Below, piece by piece: positions 1 to 10,281 of a stretch of 64,000 nucleotides of DNA. The stretch is from Annulohypoxylon bovei var. microspora (taxonomy: Eukaryota; Ascomycota; Sordariomycetes; Xylariales; Hypoxylaceae): contig MU405308.1 in assembly GCA_022836615.1 (NCBI GenBank), forward strand, positions 1 to 64,000, given 5' to 3'. The notes below the pieces were generated by a model. That model ran no database searches and had not been told where the DNA came from. It worked only from the letters and a program-made list of their open reading frames with translations. Position numbers and translations under genes: made by a program. The first letter of the stretch is position 1. The number at the start of each line of letters is the position of its first letter.

Positions 1-975
1 CCGCTTAATTGAGCGATGCACCCAATTAAAAGCTGTGGATGAGCTAGCGCGGAGCTAAAAAAGATTCAACGCCGGGTGGGTGGTTCGAACCGTGGGAGCT
101 TAGGAAAAGACTTGTTGTGTGGCGTGGGGTGTGGCTTGTTTTGTGGCTGAAATTCGGGGTTATTGTGTCCGCGGATGCGGGGACCTCACGTTAATATTAC
201 GTAACGAAAAATTAAATTATTACGATATATTTATTTTTATTAAATTAAAAGTTATTAAATAATGCTTTTAAAAATATAAAATATTAATATTTTATAAAGT
301 TATTATTTTATAAATATTTATGTTAATGAACCGCGGTTAAACCGCGGGTGAATATGAGCTTTTAGTGGACCTCGGGTAGAAAAACTCTTACCTTTAATCA
401 AGTTTGGGGTCACCCCATAATTTCTACCCCTTACCAGCTTTTTCTACCCCTAGCTGACTGTAGGCTCCTTATTAGAAGCCGCAAGATTATTCGACGATAT
501 CTACCCCGGTCCAAATGTGGATAGGCGTAAGCGGAGGCGATGAACGTGACGTCAGTAAAATATAGTCCTTTTACTGGGTAGGTACCTAGGTAGGTAGTAG
601 ATAATTACCTACTACCTACATATGTAGTTTCCTATAGCACCAGGAGCACCTAGGCTACTAGGCTGTTAGATAGGTACTATCCAACCTGTCCAACATGTAA
701 TAGGTACTAGGTATGCACAATAGGTGTACGTGGTGAAAAGTTGAGCCCATCTCGGTTTAACCGCTTCCTCGGGTCGTTTCGTAGGCCGACCTGTCATCGT
801 GAGCCCCGTTTCGGTTGTCAGTGTTGGTTCACCTGCATTTTCCGGTGGCCAATAAGGTGTTGTCCTCCATAAAAACTTAGCCTTCGTCGTAATTTAAACG
901 GGTATGGCCTAAGGATGCGATGGTGCACTATTAATGAAAAGAGGTATTTTGAACAAACAGCCACAGGCAGCACGG

Positions 976-1029
976 GGTACAGGAGGTACAGGAGGTACAG
1001 GAGGTACAGGAGGTACAGGGGGTACAGGG
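976..1029. repeat. 9-bp minisatellite, six units
   Basis: Six head-to-tail copies of GGTACAGGA; the last two read GGTACAGGG. It lies in the spacer before the F-box gene, about 25 bp from a long TACC tract, and shares the GGTAC word with that family. Confidence 0.9.
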
Positions 1030-1055
1030 GGAGGATCACTTACGTACTTGATATA

Positions 1056-1127
1056 TACCTACCTACCTACCTACTTACCTACTTACTTACCTACCTACCT
1101 ACCTACCTAGATACCTACCGAGGTAGA
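1056..1127. repeat. TACC/GGTA tetranucleotide tract
   Basis: Run of TACC units with occasional TACT variants, ending in a switch to GGTA units (CCGAGGTAG). It is one of the larger tracts of the family dispersed through the window. Confidence 0.9.
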
Positions 1128-1879
1128 TATCCAGGTAAATATACGCCCAGCCGATGATAGAATAAGGTCCCAAGCGTATAAAGTATATAGGTAGGTAGGT
1201 AGGTAGTTACCACGGATACGATTCGCTTAGGGACGAGCCGTTCGTGGGTGTACCTAACTACTATTCGGAGTCTAGCGGTCAGATTCACTTGCTCGGGTAG
1301 CATCATCACAACCCTAATTTACACTTATATAGTGGCATGAATAGATTGGCTACAGCCAACACTTGGTCTTCGATATAGTAATCTGCAATAAGGCTGCTAG
1401 CCCCCAAGGGTGATGGGCTAGCATAGAGAGATGAAGGTTGCACGTACATACCACCAGTGGACATCTTTGGGCACATAAATACTAGGACTAGGTTAGTACC
1501 ACATATGTAGGTCGGTAGGTAGGCAGGTAGGTATAAAACGGTCGTCAGTGGGGACGGCAAAGCAAGATGACCTACATATTTAAATAATCTTGGTAAGTAG
1601 AACCAACATCACACGTAATATGTCAGAATCGGTACCTTAAGTAACCTCCTAAGATGCGCAGCTGGGCGGAAAGGAGTCTAATTTCAACCAACACCCGAGG
1701 CTGAATCGTGATAGGGAGAGAAGAGGAGGAAAAGGGAGGGGGAAGCTGTCGACTGTCGACTGTACACGTCCCTGCTATATTGTCTTTGTAATCTTTCAAA
1801 CCCTTCTCGAACCCTTCGCATCTCACACATATCCCTATCCCTCTTCTGATTCTGACTCGTGTTCGTCACAGTCCGGAGC

Positions 1880-3984
1880 ATGGCTGATCACGTCGAAGCT
1901 GCGCGATCTATCGAGACGGCACAATCTGGGGTCCCCGCGGATATTGGTTATACGCACGTTGGGACCGAACCATACATATCTCCGCTTTTGCGGCTTCCTT
2001 GCGAACTGCTCGTGCATACGGCATCGTATCTCTCCCCGGACGACCTGTTCAGCCTACGTTTGACATGTCGTCGGGCCGAGACCTTCTTATTCGACTCTTT
2101 TTCCGAGGAGTTCTTTTCCGATAGACGTTTCATGGTTACTGAGTGGTAAGAGTTATTAAATCTTTCACGTAGTCTTGTCAAGAGTGTCTTGTTTCATACG
2201 GCCGCTGACTACCTTCCCAACTACAGTATGTTTTCTATGCTTACCTAGATACTTTGATGCGGAGCAATAGAGATCATGATGCTTTATCTATCTAACTCTA
2301 GTCTCTTGATGCCCATCTCCGTGCTTTTACGTCTTTCTCAAACTCTCGATTCTCTACGAACCACCTAGGGTATTGACGCGTTACAGACAGCCTAGGATGT
2401 CTCATCAACATATCGAAACACCCTGATCTATCAGGACGCTTGTCGAAGCTTACTATCGGACTTGATCGACTATACAGCAGTACCGCCTTGCCAAATTTTG
2501 GAAATCGGAATCGGAATCGGAACAGGAATGGGAATGGGAATGGGAATGGGAATGTCGAGAACATACCTGTCAGGAGAGGCATCGAAGCTGATAAGCTGGA
2601 AGAGCTTGCCGTGGAGCAGAACTGGCTAGTCGGCAGCGGAAGGTTGCAGCTGTTGCTCGGGGAGACCCTGGATCGGTTGCCGAGCATGGTCGAGCTCATC
2701 TTACGAGACATCAATGTCCCGAAGAGTTCTCATCGTCCCGAATCCAATCAGCTAGCCGTAAGCTACGGCACTGCCGAAGTCCGCCGCCAGACGGGCGTTG
2801 ACTTCCTTAGCGACGAATCGCGTCTTCTCTCACAAGGTGCGTAGAGATATGTTCTATCCTTGCTCTTGGCCCTTATTTTCCCCCTTATCCCCCTCCCCCC
2901 TCCCCCCTTTTTAATTTTTTATTTTTTATTACCTATATATAATTCGAAATGATTATCTCGAAAATGATCATCTCAAATATAAAGCACTGAGATCCTGATA
3001 ACTATGTGTTTACCTATATACGCAGACCAGTTCCCAGATATGATTTTCGCGGCTTCTCTGCTGGCCGTAGCGAGAAGTGGTAAGCGACTGAGAGCTATAA
3101 CCGTGGATATACAGAAGCAGGATATGGGTTTATCTAGTTCGGCTTTCGCAATTCCAAAATCCCTTGCCGAACCCCTCAGGTTTACTTTGCAAGATCTAAA
3201 ATCTCTCGACCTCTCCGTAAGTTTCACCTACGTCTCGCTCGGGAGTTTCTCGACCGGGTCTCTCGGGTTTCTGCCGTGGCAGCCTCATTACTTGTTCAAG
3301 CTGCTCGAGCATACACCGAATCTGGTCCGCCTTCGAGTGGGATCCAAGGGCCCCAGCTTTCTGAAAGACGGGATAATAGGTTGGCTTGCTCAGTTAGTAG
3401 ACTTGTCAAAGGGGTTAAAAGTCGAAGGTTCACGGGTGCACGGTATTCTGAACGGCGGTCTCGATCACCTCGCTCAGACCCAGAGATTTCAGATGCTGCA
3501 ACATCTGGAGCTGGAAAACATGACCGCCCCCGCGTCGTCCCTCTCCAAAGTTCTGATCCAGCTTACCAGCTCTCTCCGTAAACTATGCCTGCGCATGGTG
3601 GGAGTATCCGTCGTCTTAGACGATGACGAGCTCGATAATAATCCTCGGAGCCCCAACGCGTGGGCTTCCATATTTCGAGACATTTCCAGATCCGTCAGCT
3701 TGGAGGACATACATGTCAGCTCTCTGGGTCACCATACCCCGGACTGCTCGACCAAGGATAATAACAGGCACCAGGTCGCCTTTCTGAAATCGGAAACCGG
3801 CGTTCAATCCGGCCCGCGCAATGGGTTGCTCGACAGCTGGTCACATACGGGTAGCATTCCAGCCATGAAAAGCTTCCTTCAGGAGGTCGCGGAGAAGACT
3901 GTTGTCATATGTACCAACTGCAAGCAGAGGAATCCTGGCTATCGGACCTGCGAAGACATCTTGGAGGAAAACCTAGAATCCTAG
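1880..3984 (+). CDS. F-box protein, LRR-like C-terminal part
   Basis: The predicted 556-aa protein is joined from 1880-2145, 2391-2836 and 3026-3984. Residues about 36-80 form an F-box: LLRLPCELLVHTASYL, then SPDDLFSLRLTCR. F-boxes bind Skp1 in SCF ubiquitin ligases, so this is probably a substrate receptor; the substrate is unknown. The remainder has leucine-spaced segments such as LQHLELENM and LKSLDLSVS, as in the fungal F-box/LRR-like family. Intron 1 (GTAAGA...ACAG) is needed to avoid an in-frame TGA at 2374 and joins VTE to the family-like LINISKHPDLS. Intron 2 is GTGCGT...GCAG. Translation from 1880 is chosen because the open frame upstream of it has no ATG. Exon 2 contains an unusual (RN)4(GN)4 stretch from a hexanucleotide repeat. 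The C-terminus has a CTNCKQRNPGYRTC segment whose paired cysteines might bind a metal. Confidence 0.83.
2500..2555 (+). repeat. In-frame hexanucleotide repeat in F-box gene
   Basis: Tandem GGAATC then GGAATG units encode alternating Arg-Asn and then Gly-Asn pairs within exon 2. Because the unit is six bases, copy changes keep the reading frame, so the tract can vary in length without destroying the protein. Confidence 0.9.
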
Positions 3985-5005
3985 ATTGGAATCAGTCGCC
4001 TGACGAGTAGTTCAGCTGTATCTACCTATGTAGATGACTTCCATACATTACAATACGACAAGGGTTGACTGCCTACTTGGTATAGATATTGATAACATCT
4101 ATTCCCCTTGGTGTCTGGAATTTGGATCAACTTTTCCAACATTATCATATCTGTGATACTAGATAATACGACTCTAATGGTATTGTACCAGGACTTCAAC
4201 GGTACCGCGACATGACTCTAATGAATTTTACAAGGGCTTTTAGGGCTTACTTTTTGTGCTTGTTTTTGCTTTTCCAATGGGTACCTACATATTTGCATGA
4301 TGATAGGAGTCGTCCAATTAGCTTGTAATTATTTAGCCCTATGAGGAATAGACCAGCTGAACAAGCATTTCCCCTGATCGAGACGGTTACATTAGTCGTA
4401 GTCAATGTTCACGTTTGTCGTATGTAATTGGGCGTCCATGTAAGCTGTCCTACGGTACTCACAATGCACTCGAGAGTCGACAGGTCGCCCAAAAGAATCC
4501 GATGCCTTATCAGCAAGCTGTCGGGAATGTCCTACAAATTACTACCTAGGTAATGCAGCAACGCGTGCGCTTATCTTCCAACCGGAGATATCGACGAGAT
4601 AATTGCAACGCCTCGCTGCAGATCAGCAGGGGTTCAGATAACTGCCCTACCCATACCTACCGCTTTCCCGGCTCTAACATATGAATGGTTCGTTTCCCGG
4701 TGTGTTCGGTAACAAGAATGCGTGCGGGCATTTTATCTGTCGAAAACCATTAGACACCTATCGGTATCTTAGCAGCTTAGATCTATTAGGTATTTACATG
4801 TATGCATTACATATTTGAGGGGGGATTCTTAAATTCTACCTATCCTAGGACCTACATGACTCGTCTACATTTGCTAGGTACCTACCTACCTACTGTTTCG
4901 CTAACCTCTTGAGAAATCTGAGGGCCGGAAAGGTAATTCAGTCGAGGACGACTTCTCTAGTGCTGAAATCTGTCTGTGACGCGTTTGCAAGAGTTGAAAT
5001 TCAAG
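3985..5005. other. Intergenic spacer, no gene seen
   Basis: The stretch is AT-rich, with scattered short ACCTAGGT/TACCTACC words (for example 4540-4552, 4877-4894). It should contain the 3' end of the F-box transcript and the promoter of the MFS gene. I found no coding pattern and no convincing RNA gene. Confidence 0.6.
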
Positions 5006-6634
5006 ATGGCGCTGTCGACGGCTACCGATCATGGCGACATCGACGAGTCGCTGGTCCCGGGGACCGTCCACCTGGTCGACCTCGAACACACGATGGCGAC
5101 GCGGCACGCCAAGGGCCACACCGACATCGTGCTGGTGCCAACCCCGTCGGCAGATCCAGATGATCCGTTGAACTGGGCTCCCAGACGCAAGTATCTAGCC
5201 TTGACCTGCGCCCTCCTATATACCTGGTTTAACGGCATGGCGCTGTCCGTCGTGTACTCGGTCCTCGTCCCGCTGTCTACCGCCCTGTCCGTGACGGAGG
5301 CGGACCTCAACGCCGGCACCGGATACATGTTCCTGCTGCTAGGATGGGGCCTCCTCTTCTGGCAGCCCTTCGCCCTGCAGTACGGCAAGCGGCTGACGTA
5401 TCTGGTCTCGCTGATCGCGCTCATGGCCATAACGGTCTGGGGGCCGTACGCGCGTGGTAACAGCCAGTGGATCGCGAACCGAGTCCTCACGGGCTTCTTC
5501 GCGGCGCCGATCGAGGCGCTGCCCGAGACGAGTATCACGGACCTGTTTTTTGCCCACGAGCGGGCGACGTATATGGGCTGGTACGCGTTCACGCTGGCCG
5601 GGAGCAACTTCTTCGCTCCGATCATCTGCGGATTTATCAACGACGGCATCGGTTACCGATGGGTGTTCTACATTCAGGCGGTCTTCTGCGCTGCCACCTG
5701 GGTATTCCTGCTCTTCTTCATGGAGGAGACGAATTACGATCGTCGAACCGTGGGCATCGTCGCCGAGGCGAGCCCGGACGAGGAGAAGGGCAAGGAGACC
5801 TCGAAAGATTCCTCCAATGCCGTATCTCGCGTCGCATCTCCGGAGGGCAGGCCCTCAACCGCCACGAAGACCTTTTGGCAGAAGATGTCTGTCGCGGACA
5901 AGCCGCGGCCGTTCATGATGCACTACAGAGCCTGGCAGTCCCTGAAGCTGCTCTCGTGGCCGGTGGTGTTCTATTCCGGATTTAGCTACGGGACGTATCT
6001 CATATACTTCAACATCCTCAACGCGACGAGTTCCATAATACTGGGCGCTCCGCCCTACAATTTTGGCCCGTCTCTCGTGGGATTAAGCTACGTGTCCTGC
6101 ATGATAGGAGTCGTCGCGGCCGCCGCCTTTACCGGGGTGTTCTCGGATCGTTTCATCATTCGCCTGGCCCGCAGGAACAACGGCGTCTCCGAACCCGAGC
6201 ACCGGCTCTGGCTCTTTACGGTTTCGACGCTGGTGACCCCCTCGTCTCTGATCCTCTGGGGAGTAGGGGCCGCGCACGAGGTCCACTGGTTCGGCCTGGT
6301 CTTCGCCATGGGGCTCACGGCTTTTGCCAACACGATGGGCATCACCTTGAGCGTGTCGTATCTGGTCGACACCTACCGGGACATCTCGGGCGACGCGCTG
6401 ACCACGTGCATCCTTATCCGCAACACCATGAGCTTCGCCATCGGCTACGGCATCACGCCCTGGCTGGATAACCTAGGATTGCAGAACTGCTTCGTCAGCG
6501 TCGCCTTCGTCGGGTTGGCCATATGCTGCGTTTTCTTGGTGATGATCAAGTGGGGTAAGAAGTTTAGGGAGGCGAAACGCGTGGATTATTGGCACGAGGT
6601 CAAGAAGAGAATCGACCTCGGGTTAGTTCATTAG
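5006..6634 (+). CDS. MFS transporter (DHA1 / HOL1-like)
   Basis: Intronless gene for a 542-aa membrane transporter. A hydrophilic N-terminus ends in PSADPDDPLNWAPRRK, the cytosolic signature found just before TM1 in fungal drug:H+ antiporter-1 carriers. About twelve hydrophobic segments follow, in two halves split by a charged loop at roughly residues 250-320. LPETSITDLFFAHER and YRWVFYIQAVF match the TM4-TM6 region of HOL1-like carriers. The family moves small amines, cations or toxic compounds by proton exchange at the plasma membrane; the substrate cannot be read from the sequence. The start at 5006 is the first ATG; the frame is open some 30 bases further upstream but only from a GTG. There is no adjacent biosynthetic gene, so a role in a metabolite cluster is not supported. 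Confidence 0.92.
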   Translation: MALSTATDHGDIDESLVPGTVHLVDLEHTMATRHAKGHTDIVLVPTPSADPDDPLNWAPRRKYLALTCALLYTWFNGMALSVVYSVLVPLSTALSVTEADLNAGTGYMFLLLGWGLLFWQPFALQYGKRLTYLVSLIALMAITVWGPYARGNSQWIANRVLTGFFAAPIEALPETSITDLFFAHERATYMGWYAFTLAGSNFFAPIICGFINDGIGYRWVFYIQAVFCAATWVFLLFFMEETNYDRRTVGIVAEASPDEEKGKETSKDSSNAVSRVASPEGRPSTATKTFWQKMSVADKPRPFMMHYRAWQSLKLLSWPVVFYSGFSYGTYLIYFNILNATSSIILGAPPYNFGPSLVGLSYVSCMIGVVAAAAFTGVFSDRFIIRLARRNNGVSEPEHRLWLFTVSTLVTPSSLILWGVGAAHEVHWFGLVFAMGLTAFANTMGITLSVSYLVDTYRDISGDALTTCILIRNTMSFAIGYGITPWLDNLGLQNCFVSVAFVGLAICCVFLVMIKWGKKFREAKRVDYWHEVKKRIDLGLVH

Positions 6635-7467
6635 GACTTCAACCGTTGTTGCCAGTACCTAGCAGTGGTATATAGAAACGATAAATTGCACGAGAATCAT
6701 GACCAAATTCGATAACTACCTACCTAGTCGCGAATAAGCTATGAGCCTAGGTACCTATGGACGAAAACTCCTAGATTCTCGTGTGAATTTACCGAAAGTC
6801 AAAGCTAGGTACCTAACTTTCCCATAATGAATGAATACGTGTAGGTTGGATTTAAGAACAAAATACAAATGAGCGAACTAGATTTTCTAAGTCTGCGGAT
6901 TAAATGGCCATTGATTACAATAACTGTAGAAGGGCCACATTGCTTACGCATAACTGACATCCATAGAACTCGTACGAATGCTACTACATCCACATCCACT
7001 AGAATTTAGGTAGTCTTGCTCATCTCAGTATAATTACGAGTATACCCCTTACACACCCATCGGACGACGTTGACGTCTTTCTTGGACGGAAGCATTTTTC
7101 GCATCAAGTCGTTCAGGTACCTAACAAGAGCGGTTTAAAACAACCCACCCTTGGCCCGTAATGTTGTCAATCGTCGGGACAATATCAAAATCATCCCACT
7201 ACAGATGAGAACATCAAACCATCATTCGAATACACGCTCACAATCATCGATGCTATATTGGTATCGTCGATCTATCTCAATCTTCACTGACAGGCTCCCC
7301 GACCCACCACGCAGAACAATGATTAAAGCACCACAAACGAGTGAAAGAATCGTCGATATGACCCATCCGCCCAATCTCATTACATATGTACTCGTAACAA
7401 TCAAAACCCCACTCACAAACTTTCGTACAAGATAAGTTTTAGGTTTCAACGTTGCCTTCTGCCTTCA
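6635..7467. other. Convergent spacer between MFS gene and large minus-strand gene
   Basis: This is the shared 3' region of two converging genes. It carries short TACCTACCTAG words at 6715-6725 and GGTACC words near 6750 and 6810. The 7222-7467 part holds a minus-strand open frame with two hydrophobic stretches, in frame with and directly after the tandem stops of the neighbouring gene. I treat it as untranslated but report it among the findings. Confidence 0.6.
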
Positions 7468-10281
7468 TTATAGAGCATCCTCCTCGGCTGCAGGGTCGAC
7501 GACGACTGGCTCCTCTAGCTCCAACGACGCGGTCTCGGCTAACTCCTCCTGGGGGGTATCTTCCATAGCCACCAATAGTGCGTGCTGGTTCGCAGAGTCG
7601 GTGGCAGCAACCTTGACGATCGCCGTAGACGTTTCTAACTCCGTAACCGTGTGAAAGACTCGGATGACCTTCTTCTCGGTCACGGTTTCGGTCTCGGTCT
7701 CTTCGGATTGCAAAGTCACAGCTCTAGGCTTGCTCTGCGAAGCCATGGGTGTGTTGCAAGGCTCGTAGACAGTCGACACACTAGATGCTGCGGCATCGTT
7801 CTCCTGGACCTCCGTAAGCTGTGACATAACCTCGAGGATGTCTTCGTAGCTTAGTGACACCTCGGGCGACTCGGGCGACGCGGCCTCCGTCGCATCTGTA
7901 GGCTGGTAGCACGCTGCGACAGTATCAAATTCAGAAGCGGGGCTGTCCTCGGGCGACATAGGCTTGTGAGACTCCTGGTGACCCGACTGGGCGACCACGG
8001 GCTCGGGCTCGGGCTCGGGCTGTGGCACGCCTTGATGAGACATCACGTCGGGCGCCTCTTGCGTGGTCGCGACGGATTCAGCTTCGAGTCCTTCCAAACC
8101 CAACTCGATTGGCTCGATACTAGACGCGTGCTGCCCAACTACGCTAAGCGGCTCGTAGTAACCTGATGCGGCGGCGATAGACTCGGCTGACAGGGTATGC
8201 TGCTCGGGAATCGCATTCGACGGCTGTCCGCAGGAAGATTCAGCTGCCATGGGCTCCATGGTGGGAAGATTTACCTGGGCGGTAGGGACATGTGTCGTAT
8301 CCAAGACCTGGGCACGGCGCGCGGTGGGGATGTCTCTCATCCTGTGGATGACCGGCTCGTAGACAGGTTCGGCGGGAGCAGGCGAATTTCGAAGGGCGAG
8401 CAAGAGGACGAAGACGCTGAGAGTAAAGATCGCAACGTTCTTACGGTCCTGCATGAGGACCCTCAGGGACTGTAGCACCAGCTCCGGGAGCGACGCGTTC
8501 TGGTAGCCTTGCCGCTTTGGCTCTCTCTGTTCGTGGGGCCCGTGGGGGGGTGACGGCGATGGGGGAGACGACGACGGCGACGGCATATACTGGTCTTGGT
8601 GCGGATGGATCGAGGGATCCCTTGACGCATCTAGCCGCGGGGATAAGGGAGGAGATCCGTGACCGTAAATCTCGCGGAGCCGCTCTTCGTCCCGCCGGCG
8701 GCGCTCTCGCGTAGACATAGGGGACCCGGCACGCTCCGACCCCAGCTGAGGCGAGGAAGCGCTGAAGCGAGAACTCATCATGTCGGCCCGCTCCTTCTGG
8801 TGCTGCTCTTCTAGCTGATGTGCGACCTCCTTCGCAATCTCCGCCTCCTCCTGGTGCGCCAGCTCGCGCTCCTGCAGAGCTGCGGCAAGGCGGACCAGCT
8901 CTTCCTGCACGGCAGGCTCGACGACGGGCTCTATCTCGACGTCTACGCGCTCCATCTCCTTCCAACAAGCCGCCCAGGCGCCAGCCCTCATCAAGCCGTT
9001 ACTAGCATAGACTTTGACGCGAAAGATCTTGCCGGGACCGAGAGAGTCGTATCGGATCTCGTTATTGCAAGTGCTGCACCAGTGGCGCCTATCCCCGGCC
9101 CGGGATCGCACGGAACCACACTCGTCCTCGCTCTCCTCGTCTTCGGCGATAGTCTCGTTAGCTAAGCCCAGATAGTGACCGCATTCGAGGATCCGGGCCC
9201 GCCGGCGGAGAGGCAGCTCTAGCGCTTCGAGCAGACGCTCCTCGAGAACCTCGTAGTCGTTCTGAGGATGGCCCAGAAGTATACCTCTCTCGATGACGGT
9301 ATCTCCGACACGGTCTTGGAGGATCCTCCAGGACTCTCGAAGAGACTTAGCCTGGTCGCTCATCTCGTCCGCGTCTAGATTATTCAGCAGGTCGCCCCAG
9401 ACCCATCGCAGAGGCAGCAGCGTGACGTGGAGCAGGACGAGCGGCGCCTCCTTGCGTTCCTTAAACCGCTTCGGCGTGGACATCCTCTTCGGGGAATACT
9501 GCGCAGAGACGCTGGGGGTGCCTAGGCGAGAGACGGTAGGCATATGCCTCTTGGTCGATCGGGGGGAGCCGAGGACCGAAGGCGGCGGCGAGGACATCTG
9601 CATGGCGCGGACGTCTGACGGGGTCCGAAAGGGTGGGCGAGGCGTTCCTCTAATAGTGGGGACGAATTCTTCTTTTTCGTATTCCCGCTCGTATTGAGAA
9701 ATGTCCGAAATTCGAGGCGATCTTCTCACCGTCGTCATATTGTCCGAATCCCTGTGCGCCTTGCCCGACTCGGGAACGCCGTCGTAGGAGCCTAGAGAGC
9801 TCCGCGGGCTCTTGTCGCTGAACACATCCTCGTCCGTCGCGTCGTGGTGAGAGCTGCTATCGCCACCATCGTCGACGTGAGGAATCTGATACTCTGCGTA
9901 GTCAGAATGGTCCGGGTACGAGGGCTCCGGATGGTCGTGGCCGGCGTCCGCGTTTTCATCCAACACCGAGCTATCCCTATCTTCTACATACTCATGTTCA
10001 TCGTCGTCGAGCTGTTCAACCGGCTCAGAAGCATCAATCTTCCGCGAATCTTCACCGCCCATCTCATCAGCGCTATCTCTTTCTATGCTGGGACGGACCT
10101 CCGGCTCCGAATGGCTGTCCGACGTCATGCCTGCTTCTTCATCTCCCTCCATGTTAATAGTAGCCGACTCTTGGCCCAGATCAGGAGTATCCGCTGCTTG
10201 CGATGTGCCCCGTTCAGTATTTCCCTTGTCGGTCGTGTCTGCTGCTTCTACTGTTTGCGACTGATGAGTGGCTCCGTCCAT
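7468..10281 (-). CDS. 'Pathway-specific nitrogen regulator'-type protein
   Basis: Single-exon, 937-aa protein. Order of parts: a long acidic, Ser-rich disordered N-terminus (about 1-200); a basic Ser/Pro segment with repeated SP and TP sites (about 200-275); a conserved-looking region at about 278-450 (VTLLPLRWVWGDLLNNL..., RRRARILECGHYLGLANE, and a CSTCNNEIRYD motif with CxxC near 401); a coiled coil at about 458-503; another Pro/Ser-rich linker; one hydrophobic helix at about 616-632 (VAIFTLSVFVLLLAL); and a Glu/Val-rich tail. Fungal annotations often call this family 'pathway-specific nitrogen regulator', but I know of no direct demonstration of that role. The single membrane segment suits a membrane-tethered, perhaps nuclear-envelope, protein. 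The first in-frame ATG is at 10281; the frame is open further upstream without one. It ends in adjacent TAA and TGA stops. Confidence 0.78.
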   Translation of the reverse strand: MDGATHQSQTVEAADTTDKGNTERGTSQAADTPDLGQESATINMEGDEEAGMTSDSHSEPEVRPSIERDSADEMGGEDSRKIDASEPVEQLDDDEHEYVEDRDSSVLDENADAGHDHPEPSYPDHSDYAEYQIPHVDDGGDSSSHHDATDEDVFSDKSPRSSLGSYDGVPESGKAHRDSDNMTTVRRSPRISDISQYEREYEKEEFVPTIRGTPRPPFRTPSDVRAMQMSSPPPSVLGSPRSTKRHMPTVSRLGTPSVSAQYSPKRMSTPKRFKERKEAPLVLLHVTLLPLRWVWGDLLNNLDADEMSDQAKSLRESWRILQDRVGDTVIERGILLGHPQNDYEVLEERLLEALELPLRRRARILECGHYLGLANETIAEDEESEDECGSVRSRAGDRRHWCSTCNNEIRYDSLGPGKIFRVKVYASNGLMRAGAWAACWKEMERVDVEIEPVVEPAVQEELVRLAAALQERELAHQEEAEIAKEVAHQLEEQHQKERADMMSSRFSASSPQLGSERAGSPMSTRERRRRDEERLREIYGHGSPPLSPRLDASRDPSIHPHQDQYMPSPSSSPPSPSPPHGPHEQREPKRQGYQNASLPELVLQSLRVLMQDRKNVAIFTLSVFVLLLALRNSPAPAEPVYEPVIHRMRDIPTARRAQVLDTTHVPTAQVNLPTMEPMAAESSCGQPSNAIPEQHTLSAESIAAASGYYEPLSVVGQHASSIEPIELGLEGLEAESVATTQEAPDVMSHQGVPQPEPEPEPVVAQSGHQESHKPMSPEDSPASEFDTVAACYQPTDATEAASPESPEVSLSYEDILEVMSQLTEVQENDAAASSVSTVYEPCNTPMASQSKPRAVTLQSEETETETVTEKKVIRVFHTVTELETSTAIVKVAATDSANQHALLVAMEDTPQEELAETASLELEEPVVVDPAAEEDAL

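Larger units (their letters stand above)
1..1879. other. Intergenic: AT-rich island and simple repeats
   Basis: I see no gene here. An AT-rich stretch runs from about 190 to 330 and is followed by a perfect inverted repeat of 8-bp arms (CCGCGGTT / AACCGCGG) at 331-347. Positions 400-470 hold reiterated TTTCTACCCC-like words. Tracts of the TACC/GGTA repeat occur at 576-623, 1056-1127, 1189-1206 and 1505-1533, and a 9-bp minisatellite at 976-1029. Open frames across these tracts give Leu-Tyr or Arg-Tyr repeats and are not credible proteins. The last 200 bp, with a pyrimidine-rich stretch around 1790-1855, are the likely promoter and 5' leader of the F-box gene. Confidence 0.7.

Noticed and set aside
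40..100. Possible tRNA or tRNA-derived SINE: GGTTCGAACC at 82-91 resembles a B box
   Set aside because: The upstream part gives no convincing A box or cloverleaf, and the B-box word is just a palindrome. Not enough to call.
192..200. TAATATTAC, the nonanucleotide of geminivirus-type replication origins
   Set aside because: The flanks form only a 4-bp stem, there is no Rep-like coding sequence nearby, and the word lies in a very AT-rich stretch where it is expected by chance.
818..1157. Open frames with Leu-Tyr-Leu-Leu-Tyr or Arg-Tyr-Arg-Arg-Tyr repeats
   Set aside because: They are translations of the 9-bp GGTACAGGA minisatellite and TACC tract on either strand.
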